A stretch of 64,000 bases of DNA, taken from assembly GCF_900103955.1 (NCBI RefSeq), contig NZ_FNIL01000005.1, forward strand, positions 124,001 through 188,000, read 5' to 3'. A program made the translations under genes and the position numbers. Each line of letters starts with the position of its first letter. Positions within the stretch are counted from its first letter, which is position 1. This stretch comes from Alkalicoccus daliensis (GTDB lineage Bacteria > Bacillota > Bacilli > Bacillales > Salisediminibacteriaceae). The notes beneath the pieces were generated by a model that saw only the letters and a list, made by a program, of their open reading frames with translations, was not told the DNA's origin and did no database searches. Shown here piece after piece: positions 38,280 through 46,094 of the stretch.

Positions 38280-38303
38280 GTTAAATTCCTCCTCAGGATA
38301 ATA

Positions 38304-38319
38304 TGTGAAATAAATCACA
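38304..38319. promoter_or_regulatory. Rex/Fnr-like operator at the NADH oxidase promoter
   Basis: TGTGAAATAAATCACA is a TGTGA-N6-TCACA inverted repeat 25 bp before the start codon, overlapping likely minus-strand promoter elements (TTGATT and TATTAT). Overlap with the promoter suggests repression, as by the NADH sensor Rex, rather than Fnr activation. Confidence 0.6.
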
Positions 38320-38392
38320 ATCAATTCATAACCTTAGTATAGTCACTCCTGAGAGGAATAGCAATCTAAATGCTCAATTGTTCACAAAGTGA

Positions 38393-39595
38393 TCACTTTC
38401 TTATTTTCTGCAGTATTTCATACATATCTATCTCCGAAAAAATCTTCGGTACTGGATAGAGCGGGTTCGCTTCCTTAAGAGCTCTTTGCGTAATTACAGG
38501 GAAATCCTTTTCTTTCAGCACATCAATGGTCTCTGGAATGTTCATTTTTTTGTTCATCTTTTCTATCCTGCTTATAAACGCTTCTGCTTTTTCAGCATGG
38601 GAAGCAGTTCGTGCAGTCAACGGTATTAAATCAGCAAGCTCTGCAAGTCTTTCATTAATGACTGTTCCGTACTGGCGGAGAACGCAGGGAAGGAGTACAG
38701 CATTAGCGAGTCCGTGGGGATAGCCGTATAATCCTCCCAGATTGTGGGCAATTGCATGAACGTTCCCGATAAAAGCACGAGTGAAAGCAACCCCGCCTGC
38801 ATATGCAGCTTCCTGCATCGCTGCTCTCTTTTCTATATCCTCTCCATTATGGTAAACGTCTTCTAAATTTGTCAGCACAAGTTTCACCGCTTTTCTGGCA
38901 GCAGCTCTGGTTTCTGCAGTATTGCTTCTGCCGATGTACGCCTCGACTGCATGTGTCAGAGCATCCATCCCTGTAGCCGCTGTGACAGAAGGAGGCATGG
39001 TAACTGTGAGCAGTGGGTCAAGTACCGCATAATGCGGGATCAATGACGGATCCATTAAGGCATATTTTTCGTGTGTGCTGCTGTCGGTGACAACGCACGC
39101 TACCGTTACTTCACTGCCTGTGCCTGCGGTAGTCGGTACAGCAAAGAACGGCGGCAGCTGTGTGCGGATTCTGAGTACGCCGCGCATCGCTGGAATAGAT
39201 GTCTGAGGCCTGGCAATTCGTGCCGCTGCACCTTTGGCACAGTCGATAGGGGACCCGCCTCCTGCTGCAATGATCGCGTCACAGCAATAAGCTTCATACA
39301 GCTTCTTCACCTGTTCGATATTTTCAATGGTTGGATTCGGCACCGTTTCATCATAAATAGTGAAAGCAATGCCGGAATTTTTTAAAGCTTCCAGCAGGGG
39401 TGTTAATATAGATGACTGCATTACGCCCTTGTCGGTGACGATTAACGGATGGGAGAGTTTCTTTTGCTTCAGTAATAAAGGCAGCTCCAGCATGCTGTTT
39501 TTTCCCTGCAGTAGCTCAGGCTGGCGCCAGGGAAGAAAAGGAGAGCCAGCATAAAACATTTTCTGAAAAGCTCTGCAGTAAATTTGGTAAAACAA
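38393..39595 (-). CDS. Iron-containing alcohol dehydrogenase
   Basis: 400 residues, group III metal alcohol dehydrogenase. NAD site AAGGGSPIDCAKG, VPTTAGTGSEVT, and metal ligands in TGMDALTHAVEAY and HAIAHNLGGLYGYPHG. TTG start with AGGAGGTGA 9 bases upstream. It would oxidise or reduce a small alcohol/aldehyde with NAD(H). Substrate unknown. It lies on the same strand as the NADH oxidase, 113 bp apart, which suggests redox balancing but not proven co-transcription. Confidence 0.87.
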   Translation of the reverse strand: MFYQIYCRAFQKMFYAGSPFLPWRQPELLQGKNSMLELPLLLKQKKLSHPLIVTDKGVMQSSILTPLLEALKNSGIAFTIYDETVPNPTIENIEQVKKLYEAYCCDAIIAAGGGSPIDCAKGAAARIARPQTSIPAMRGVLRIRTQLPPFFAVPTTAGTGSEVTVACVVTDSSTHEKYALMDPSLIPHYAVLDPLLTVTMPPSVTAATGMDALTHAVEAYIGRSNTAETRAAARKAVKLVLTNLEDVYHNGEDIEKRAAMQEAAYAGGVAFTRAFIGNVHAIAHNLGGLYGYPHGLANAVLLPCVLRQYGTVINERLAELADLIPLTARTASHAEKAEAFISRIEKMNKKMNIPETIDVLKEKDFPVITQRALKEANPLYPVPKIFSEIDMYEILQKIRK

Positions 39596-39689
39596 AGTGC
39601 CTCACCTCCTGTATATTTCTTTAAAGATAGCTTATATAGCTTCAGTATGGAAGAGGGAGTTTTATTATTAGTTATCTGTACTTTGCACT

Positions 39690-39724
39690 AAAAAAGGGAC
39701 TCCGGCAACAGCCGAAATCCCTTC
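39690..39724 (-). terminator. Terminator of the secreted arabinanase gene
   Basis: On the minus strand AAGGGATTTCGGC pairs with GCCGGAGTCCCTT (G-U pairs), followed by TTTT. Confidence 0.78.
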
Positions 39725-39732
39725 TCCTATAA

Positions 39733-40770
39733 CTATTCAGTTAACTGCGGCCAGTCATTTTCCCATACGAGCTGACGAATCTGCATGCGGATGACACCAT
39801 CTGCGTCACCGTCATAGTAATGATGAATTAAATAATCTCTTCCTTTATCAAAGAAAACATCCTGACCTCCTGGGCCAACCTGGTTCCCTTCACTTTCAAG
39901 CAGGATTGTACCGCCGCCTTCAGCAAGAGGAACACCATCCTGATCATAATAAGGCCCCTCTACGTTATCTGCGCGGCCTACAGCAATCTTGTACGTGCTG
40001 TCCAAAAATTGACAGCATTGATCCCATGAAGTGAATAAGTAGTAGTAGCCGTTCTTTTCATAAATAGTTGGAGCTTCAATAGGGTTATGTTCTACTCCTG
40101 GACGGTTGGCAAGTGTATGCACTTCGCCTTCCGCTTCCGTCATGGAGCTAAGCTGCTGCAGCTTAATGCCGCTGAAGTGAGAGCCGAACGTAATCCACCA
40201 CTGTCCGTTGTCTTTAAATACATGCGGATCAATTGCGTTATAGTCCACTTCCCCAGAAGAAGAAGTAATCACTGGGCCGTGGTCTTCCCATGAATCCGGA
40301 TCTGCTGGCGTCTTAGAACTTGCTACACCAATTGCGGAATTATTTGTTCCAAAAGCAGAAACTGCATAGTATAAGTAGAACGTTCCCTGGGCTTTCACTA
40401 CCTGCGGTGCCCATAGATGCTCGGGATTATATTCTTTTACCCATTCAGGGGCAGGGATTTCTCCTACTGATTCCCATGGATTCGCCATGCTCTTATCTGC
40501 AGTGCGGATGTATATTCCTCCGGGATCTTCTGTATCACGAAGTATGCCTGTAGAAAATACGATGTACTGGTTGCCATCACGAATGATAGCGGGATCGTGG
40601 GCAGGGTCATCCACCTCATCAGGAACAAAATCTCCGATATCCCCCTGCATCTGAATTTTTCCTTCTGCTGGCGCGTTCCCTTTTGACGATTGGCCGGGTG
40701 CAGCAAAAGCACTAACAGATAAAACCAGTGATAACACAATTGCAGTGACAACTGTTATCCATTTAGCCAT
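39733..40770 (-). CDS. abnA: Secreted GH43 endo-1,5-alpha-L-arabinanase
   Basis: 345 residues from the ATG at 40770 (GAGGAGG 7 bases upstream). Sec signal peptide with likely cleavage after AFA (residue 23), no lipobox, so released into the medium or wall. GH43 triad: Asp59 (DDPAHDPA), then AIDPHVF and IEAPTIYEK. It closely resembles the lipoprotein enzyme at 26388, so the organism has one soluble and one anchored form. AraR-like boxes and cre at its promoter place it in the arabinan regulon. Confidence 0.9.
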   Translation of the reverse strand: MAKWITVVTAIVLSLVLSVSAFAAPGQSSKGNAPAEGKIQMQGDIGDFVPDEVDDPAHDPAIIRDGNQYIVFSTGILRDTEDPGGIYIRTADKSMANPWESVGEIPAPEWVKEYNPEHLWAPQVVKAQGTFYLYYAVSAFGTNNSAIGVASSKTPADPDSWEDHGPVITSSSGEVDYNAIDPHVFKDNGQWWITFGSHFSGIKLQQLSSMTEAEGEVHTLANRPGVEHNPIEAPTIYEKNGYYYLFTSWDQCCQFLDSTYKIAVGRADNVEGPYYDQDGVPLAEGGGTILLESEGNQVGPGGQDVFFDKGRDYLIHHYYDGDADGVIRMQIRQLVWENDWPQLTE

Positions 40771-40815
40771 GTTATTCCTCCTCTTAATTATTATGATGGT
40801 GTCTTGCATGTAATA

Positions 40816-40845
40816 AAGATAAGCCAACTTATACGTATGTGTCAA
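40816..40845 (-). promoter_or_regulatory. Promoter of the secreted arabinanase gene
   Basis: On the minus strand a perfect TTGACA (40840-40845), 18-bp spacer and TATCTT (40816-40821). The spacer contains the ATACGTAT operator and the cre overlaps the -35. Confidence 0.72.
40826..40842. promoter_or_regulatory. AraR-like operator, proximal, arabinanase promoter
   Basis: AACTTATACGTATGTGT, ATACGTAT at 40831-40838, inside the promoter spacer. Confidence 0.78.
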
Positions 40846-40853
40846 CGCTTACA
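40841..40853 (-). promoter_or_regulatory. cre at arabinanase promoter
   Basis: Minus strand TGTAAGCGTTGAC matches the cre consensus and overlaps the -35 hexamer, implying direct CcpA repression. Confidence 0.75.
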
Positions 40854-40867
40854 TTTCTAAATATTTA

Positions 40868-40886
40868 AAATAATACGTATGAATTT
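40868..40886. promoter_or_regulatory. AraR-like operator, distal, arabinanase promoter
   Basis: AAATAATACGTATGAATTT, ATACGTAT at 40873-40880, exactly 42 bp (four turns) upstream of the proximal site. This is suitable for cooperative binding as known for B. subtilis AraR at in-phase operator pairs. Confidence 0.7.
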
Positions 40887-41078
40887 ATAGGTCTTTTAAT
40901 GTGTATTCATGAATATAATTTTGGGTTTTTCTGAAAATAGGACGAATTTTTGCGGAAACTGTTACTTTCGTACATGCAGAAAATGTTTAATTGTAAATTA
41001 ATGAGGGGTATTTTAAGTATATGTACTTAAATATATTTATTCCTTCATAAAAATCAGTGAGAAAGGATGCTATAAATA

Positions 41079-41660
41079 ATGAAAAAAACTTTATTTATTA
41101 CTTCTGCCGGTGCTTTTACAATGCTTGCTGCTTGTGGAAATGAGAATACTTCAAATGAAAACGAAGAGTTTGAAAATAACGCGATGTATACAGAAAATGA
41201 AATCGAAGAAAACAATGAAGAAACAGAAGAACCGATGAACCTGGAGGAAGAAGAGGAAAACAACTGGTATCACAATGAAAATAATGTGGATAATGAAAAT
41301 GAAGAAAATGTGGAAGGGGAGGAAGCAGAATCTTCTTATGAATATGGAGTAGACAGCTTTTTCCTGGACGTACAATATGACGATAATGCACAAATGATTT
41401 ACGAATACGAAGTGGAGCAGGAGGATCCTGCAGGGAGAATTGAAATGGTGAATGGAGAAGAGAATGAGATGGAAGATGCGGAAGCAATAAATCAAATTGA
41501 AGAAATGCTCCAGGAAATACAAGTGTACCCTGCTTCTACAGAGGAAGAAGCGAGGAGTGAAATACTGCAGTATCTGGAAACAGCAGAAGAGGACGTTACA
41601 TCCTTTGAGATGGAAATGGATTTTTCAGACGGCGAATCCCTGGAAATAACAGACGAATAA
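41079..41660 (+). CDS. YusW-like lipoprotein, extremely acidic
   Basis: 193 residues. Lipobox LAAC (Cys19), then a linker of about 60 residues made almost only of Glu and Asn, then a C-terminal YusW-like domain (YGVDSFFLDVQYDDNAQMIYEYE ... ITSFEMEMDFSDG pattern, split over residues about 88-190). Function of YusW proteins is unknown. The charge is extreme even for a halophile and may serve as a hydrated spacer at the cell surface. Own terminator follows. Confidence 0.7.
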   Translation: MKKTLFITSAGAFTMLAACGNENTSNENEEFENNAMYTENEIEENNEETEEPMNLEEEEENNWYHNENNVDNENEENVEGEEAESSYEYGVDSFFLDVQYDDNAQMIYEYEVEQEDPAGRIEMVNGEENEMEDAEAINQIEEMLQEIQVYPASTEEEARSEILQYLETAEEDVTSFEMEMDFSDGESLEITDE

Positions 41661-41667
41661 AAACGGA

Positions 41668-41700
41668 ACCCCCTTGAGCCGGACTCAAGGGGGTACTTTT
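41668..41700. terminator. Terminator between YusW-like and P450 genes
   Basis: 11-bp stem ACCCCCTTGAG / CTCAAGGGGGT followed by ACTTTTA. It overlaps the last base pairs of the convergent P450 gene. Confidence 0.8.
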
Positions 41701-42967
41701 AAGATGAAGTGCGTTTTACGTTTGTGAGAATCATTTTACTTTTCGGTATGCTGGGAATATCATCCATGCTGAAAGATAAGTCTTGTTCTGGAAGCTCGTA
41801 ATGAAGCTTATTCACAAGAAAGTTTACACTTTCTTTCAATATATCGATGGTGATCCATTCTCCTGCACATCGATGGCCAATGGAAAACTCTCCGCCGCCC
41901 TGAGGAATGAAATTGAAAGGACTTTCATCCCACTCTTTAAAACGGTCCGGCTGAAAGAGGGCAGGATTCGTCCAGTCTTCCTGATGATGATTTGTACCAT
42001 ATAAATCCAGCAGAGTCAGCGTGCCTTCTTCAAATTCATATCCTTCCCAGGTAAATGTTTGATTTACACGTGCTGCGGTGAAAGGGAAAAATGGATAAAA
42101 GCGCCGCACTTCCTGAATAAATCTCTGCAGTTTTCCATCCTCGCCATCTTTCAATCTTTCCGCTTCTTCCGGATATTGCTCCAGCGCCTGTGCTGTAAAA
42201 GCAATATAAACAGAGATCGCCGTCATAGGACGAAGAAGGTTCAGGATTTCTACAGCTACGATTTTTTCATCTAATAATTTCCCTTCATGATCTTTGTGCC
42301 AGGTAAACTGATAAAGAGGACGATCTTCCGGCACATTACGCGTTCCCTCTCTTATCTCACTCACCAGCTCGGTGATCCAATCTTCTAATTTTGACCGGGA
42401 GCGGCGTCCTTTCCAGTGGGCAGGACCGACTGCAGCAGATGCTTCAAAAGTATCTCCCAGCTGCTGCGCAGTTTTATCTACATCCTCTTCTTCTAGCGGC
42501 ACGCCAGCCCACTCGCAGGCAATTTGTGCGAGGATGCTTTTGCTGTCTTCTGCCAGAACCACTTTCTCTTTTTCTTCCCATTTCGCGGCTTCTTTCTCCC
42601 AGTATTTATTTGTTAATGTACGAATTTCAGCAAGGGTGGAACTGTTCATCACGTTCATAAACATTGCTTTTCGGTGAAAATGCGCTTCTCCATCGAGACC
42701 CTGCACCCCGCCTTCTCCAAAGAGTGTTTTCTTCAAACGGCTTGGAGCAGCATCTGCACGGCGGAATTTTTGACTGTCATAAAATACTTCAGCGGCTTTG
42801 CTGCCGGACATACAGATGGTTTTTTCGCCGAGAATCTTCGTTTCAAAAACATTGCTCTGCATCGTGTGACGTCTGTTCATAATAAACTGATACCCTTCCT
42901 TTAACACTTTTAAAGTGTTATCCAGGCCCTCCTCCTGAGGCATTTGATTATTTTCTTCTTTGCTCAT
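41699..42967 (-). CDS. Cytochrome P450 peroxygenase, CYP152 type
   Basis: 422 residues, soluble. The heme-ligand loop is GHRCAGEW near residue 370. The I-helix has LLRPMTAISVY, with the Arg-Pro pair that replaces the usual acid-alcohol pair in CYP152 and binds the fatty-acid carboxylate. Members (B. subtilis YbdT/CypC) use H2O2 to hydroxylate or decarboxylate fatty acids without a redox partner, and no partner gene is nearby. AAGGAGG precedes the ATG. Confidence 0.9.
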   Translation of the reverse strand: MSKEENNQMPQEEGLDNTLKVLKEGYQFIMNRRHTMQSNVFETKILGEKTICMSGSKAAEVFYDSQKFRRADAAPSRLKKTLFGEGGVQGLDGEAHFHRKAMFMNVMNSSTLAEIRTLTNKYWEKEAAKWEEKEKVVLAEDSKSILAQIACEWAGVPLEEEDVDKTAQQLGDTFEASAAVGPAHWKGRRSRSKLEDWITELVSEIREGTRNVPEDRPLYQFTWHKDHEGKLLDEKIVAVEILNLLRPMTAISVYIAFTAQALEQYPEEAERLKDGEDGKLQRFIQEVRRFYPFFPFTAARVNQTFTWEGYEFEEGTLTLLDLYGTNHHQEDWTNPALFQPDRFKEWDESPFNFIPQGGGEFSIGHRCAGEWITIDILKESVNFLVNKLHYELPEQDLSFSMDDIPSIPKSKMILTNVKRTSS

Positions 42968-43404
42968 GCAAACAACCTCCTTATATTTTTTAGCTGTTTA
43001 TTAGATAAAAACATCTTGTTTTTCGTCTGTTTTTATCTTGATGTTAGTAACTATTTCCATAGAAGGAAAAATAATAACAAAAAACAGTGATTTTTATAGA
43101 ATTTCACATAATTACTGTGAGCTGCGCGGAGATGTATTTGTAAGAGAGGAGGTATAATTACATGTACAAAGAAAAATCCTTGAATAAAAGCAACATCGTT
43201 ACCGCAAAGGAATACGCTTAAAAAATAGAATGTTATCTCTTTATATTTCAATTGCGTCCAGACTGTCTCTATACTTCCGCGTTAATATACCAAGTTTAAA
43301 GTTACGAAGCAGCGGAAACAAAAGAAGAGGAATGATACGTTTTAAGTAAACGGTGCAAACTGATAGTTGAATTGAATTCTGTAAACTATGGAGGGTGAAG
43401 AAAA
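42968..43404. other. 437-bp intergenic region
   Basis: Between the P450 and the kinase-like gene. The only notable item is the short open frame at 43162 with a good ribosome site; otherwise nothing recognised. Confidence 0.5.
43162..43221 (+). CDS. Possible 19-residue small protein
   Basis: ATG preceded by GAGAGGAGG at 9-10 bases. The peptide is MYKEKSLNKSNIVTAKEYA. No similarity recognised. It could be a leader peptide, a small protein or a chance frame. The ribosome site is the main support. Confidence 0.25.
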   Translation: MYKEKSLNKSNIVTAKEYA

Positions 43405-44013
43405 ATGAAAGGGTATAAAGATCTTGCGCACAGCGTCCGGTATGAAAAACGAGGAGAGAACTTCGTTGTAGCTGTTAAAGATCAAACTCTTATTCACCTG
43501 GGGACCGGAAGGAGTGCATGCGCTTTTCGTATCCTGGAGTCAGATAAAGTAATAAAGATTTACTATCCGCAGTTTTCACATTTAGCCAAAGAGGAAGCGG
43601 AGATATATAAAAAGCTTGAAAGTATTCCGAGCTTTCCGTTGCTCTATGAAGCGGGGGATAATTATATTGTTATTGACTATATCGAGGGCCAGACATTGTT
43701 CCAGTGTCTGACACGGGGAGACGTGATTGACCAGCACGTTATTATGGAGATTGATCAGGCACTTCTCGAAGTAAGCAGGCGACATTTGAATCCTTCTGAT
43801 ATTCACCTGCACAATTTAATTCTTACTCCTCAGGGAAAAATAATGATTATCGACCCTGCCCGCTTTAACCAGCAGAACGATTGTAACCAATGGAATGACT
43901 TAAAAGCTGCCTATCACAAATATTATACGAAACGCCTCTTCCCAAAGCGGATGCCGGCTGTGCTCCTGGATTCTATCAGGCTGCTCTATAAGCGCAAATT
44001 GATTAAAATCTGA
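43405..44013 (+). CDS. Protein-kinase-like protein (YrzF-type)
   Basis: 202 residues, short kinase fold. ATP-binding lysine in VIKIYYP (about residue 51), hinge IDYIEGQT, a catalytic-loop equivalent DIHLHNLIL and a metal-binding DPARF in place of DFG. The usual HRD aspartate is not clear, so it may be an atypical or inactive kinase. Similar short proteins occur in Bacilli (B. subtilis YrzF/YbdM). Substrate unknown. GGAGGGTG precedes the ATG. Confidence 0.75.
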   Translation: MKGYKDLAHSVRYEKRGENFVVAVKDQTLIHLGTGRSACAFRILESDKVIKIYYPQFSHLAKEEAEIYKKLESIPSFPLLYEAGDNYIVIDYIEGQTLFQCLTRGDVIDQHVIMEIDQALLEVSRRHLNPSDIHLHNLILTPQGKIMIIDPARFNQQNDCNQWNDLKAAYHKYYTKRLFPKRMPAVLLDSIRLLYKRKLIKI

Positions 44014-44015
44014 AG

Positions 44016-44055
44016 AAGTTCCCGTTTAGATAAAAACATCTAAACGGGAACTTTT
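44016..44055. terminator. Bidirectional terminator, kinase-like/AbrB-family genes
   Basis: 16-bp stem AAGTTCCCGTTTAGAT / ATCTAAACGGGAACTT then TTT. The minus-strand gene ends inside its right arm, so its last codons are part of the hairpin. Confidence 0.88.
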
Positions 44056-45089
44056 TGTTTGCGGCTGAAATACCAGAACAGCAGGGGAGGCAGTCCATAA
44101 AATATAATTAAAAAGCGGACAAACTGAAGCATCAGGACTGCCCCTGGGTCTCCTCCTGTACCTGCAGCGATAATGCCCACCTCGAGCAGCCCGCCTGGCA
44201 TAAGGCTCATCACCGCGGTGATTTGATCGACAGAAGTAACAGCGGAAAGAAGCAGTCCGAAGCCTGCCGATAATGTTATTAACAACAGGACAGCTCCTGT
44301 GTACCATAATACTGGTGCGCCACTCTGCTTCATATCAGTAAGTTTCAATTTCGAGCCGAGATATGTTCCGAGAAAGAGATGCGCAGCTGCAAGGGCAGCC
44401 TCGGGATAAGGAGCAGGATCCACTCCGAAAAAGATAAGAGAGCCCATAATAACCGGCGGTCCTGCTAAGAATAAATTTTTATTTAAGTAATATAGAGTGG
44501 AAAAGGCGAGAGCGAAGGCATACCACCAATAGCTTCCTTCCATGTTTTGATTAACAAGTGCTTCAGGTTCTGAAGGGGCGTTCATGTCGACAAAGAAAAG
44601 GAAAAGTACAAATGGCACAGTAAATAATACAATTATCTTTCTAAGAGAATGCAGCAGCAGAATGAAAGGAGTATTTGCGTGTAAAGAATCGCTCATTAAG
44701 ATAACCGCGGAAGGAGCGCCAGGGACAAGTCCAAGTACCCCTGTTAATTTCTGCATCAACAATTTACGGGCCAAAAAATAACCTGTCCATAGACAGAGAG
44801 AAATAATAATAATAGTAAATAACAGATAAAAAGGAAGGACGGGAATTATATCAATAACTTTTCCCGGATCAATAAAAAGAGCAAAATAGATTCCCAGCAT
44901 AAGGAAAGCGATATTTCTAAACGCAGGAGTCACTGGAGCAGGTACATTTGAAAAATGTTTCCAAATGGAGGTTGATACCAGTGCGCCGAGAAGCCATGGC
45001 AAAGGGAGCTGAAGCATGGTAAACAAACCCCCGCCTGCGGCACCTGTTCCTATAGCTTTTAATGTATTTTTCCAAGCAGGGATATGCAT
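44040..45089 (-). CDS. AbrB-family (PF05145) membrane protein
   Basis: 349 residues with about ten hydrophobic segments in two repeated halves. LPLPWLLGALV and LGLVPGAPSAVILMSDSL in the first half correspond to AGPPVIMGSLIFFG and LMPGGLLEVGIIAAG in the second. This is the 'AbrB duplication' family, unrelated to the AbrB DNA-binding protein and variously annotated as ammonia-monooxygenase-like or transporter. I start at the ATG 45089, 7 bases after AGAGGT. Substrate unknown. Confidence 0.8.
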   Translation of the reverse strand: MHIPAWKNTLKAIGTGAAGGGLFTMLQLPLPWLLGALVSTSIWKHFSNVPAPVTPAFRNIAFLMLGIYFALFIDPGKVIDIIPVLPFYLLFTIIIISLCLWTGYFLARKLLMQKLTGVLGLVPGAPSAVILMSDSLHANTPFILLLHSLRKIIVLFTVPFVLFLFFVDMNAPSEPEALVNQNMEGSYWWYAFALAFSTLYYLNKNLFLAGPPVIMGSLIFFGVDPAPYPEAALAAAHLFLGTYLGSKLKLTDMKQSGAPVLWYTGAVLLLITLSAGFGLLLSAVTSVDQITAVMSLMPGGLLEVGIIAAGTGGDPGAVLMLQFVRFLIIFYGLPPLLFWYFSRKQKVPV

Positions 45090-45191
45090 TTGTTTCACCT
45101 CTTTTTATTCTCAATGATTCACTGTATGAAATTGTTTATACATTACATATAGTGGGAATATCTGTACAAGGAACGTATAGGAGGGAACATA

Positions 45192-45923
45192 ATGAAAACT
45201 AATACATCCCCGCTGCTTACGCAGGATAGAATACAAAATAATAATGAGATGCCCCAGTGGTTTCAGGAAGAATACCAGACTTTCCGCTCTATCGTAACAC
45301 GTAAAGATTTTCCGTGTTATTTTGGACAGAAAGGTGAAAAAATGGGAGAATTACGGTACGGGTATATTACGCAGGACGACTGGTCAGATCTGCCGCATAT
45401 CGTAAGTGATTTTTTGAAGCTGTTCGATGATCCTCAAAATAAAACACGGCACGGTTTATTCGTTTTTGTGGAGCCGGAGCATGAAGAAAAAAGTATTGAA
45501 TATTACCGCAGTTATTTCTGGGAAATTCTTCAGTATCTGCACAAACAGGATAAGAAGAATTGGCCTGAAAGCGAACCGAAGGATCCTGAGCATTATTTAT
45601 GGGACTTTCATTTTGAACAGGAACCAATCTTTGTTTTTGGAAATGCCCCAGCTTATAAGCAGAGAAAAACAAGAGACCTGGGAAACAGCTTAATTCTGGG
45701 CTTTCAGCCCCGTAAAATTTTTCAGGGGCTGGAAGGTACGGAAAAAGGCGGCATTATGTCCAGGGAAAAGGTAAGAGAACGAGTGGAAGTATGGGATCAG
45801 CTCCCCAAACATCCGGACATTAGTCATTATGGAGATCCGACACATAATGAATGGAAACAATTTTTCATTGGAGACGATGCAGAGCCTGTTCAAGGGAAAT
45901 GTCCTTTCCGTGTAGAAAAATAA
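45192..45923 (+). CDS. YqcI/YcgG family protein
   Basis: 243 residues, soluble. The family pattern FPCYFGQKGEKMGELRYGYI at the N-terminus, HYLWDFHFEQEPIFVFGNAPAY in the middle and NSLILGFQPRKIFQGLE near 175 are characteristic. It ends with the conserved CPFR. Function unknown in any organism I know of. Own promoter region of 100 bp and a terminator. Confidence 0.85.
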   Translation: MKTNTSPLLTQDRIQNNNEMPQWFQEEYQTFRSIVTRKDFPCYFGQKGEKMGELRYGYITQDDWSDLPHIVSDFLKLFDDPQNKTRHGLFVFVEPEHEEKSIEYYRSYFWEILQYLHKQDKKNWPESEPKDPEHYLWDFHFEQEPIFVFGNAPAYKQRKTRDLGNSLILGFQPRKIFQGLEGTEKGGIMSREKVRERVEVWDQLPKHPDISHYGDPTHNEWKQFFIGDDAEPVQGKCPFRVEK

Positions 45924-45976
45924 GTCGGAGAAGCTGCAGGAGGAATTTCCAGGTATGGCTGTTGAAAACCATAATG

Positions 45977-46015
45977 AAGAACCGTTCCTGTATGATAATC
46001 GGGAACGGTTCTTTA
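45977..46015 (+). terminator. Terminator after YqcI/YcgG gene
   Basis: 12-bp stem AAGAACCGTTCC / GGAACGGTTCTT, followed by TAATTATT. Confidence 0.75.
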
Positions 46016-46094
46016 ATTATTACTCGTCGTTCCATGCATAGGGACGGCTGCATTTAAAATACATAGGATAAATTGAATGAAGAGGAGCAATTTT

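Larger units (their letters stand above)
40771..41078. other. 308-bp divergent promoter region
   Basis: The left half carries the arabinanase promoter, two AraR-like boxes and a cre. The right half, before the YusW-like gene, is AT-rich without a clear promoter match. Confidence 0.6.
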
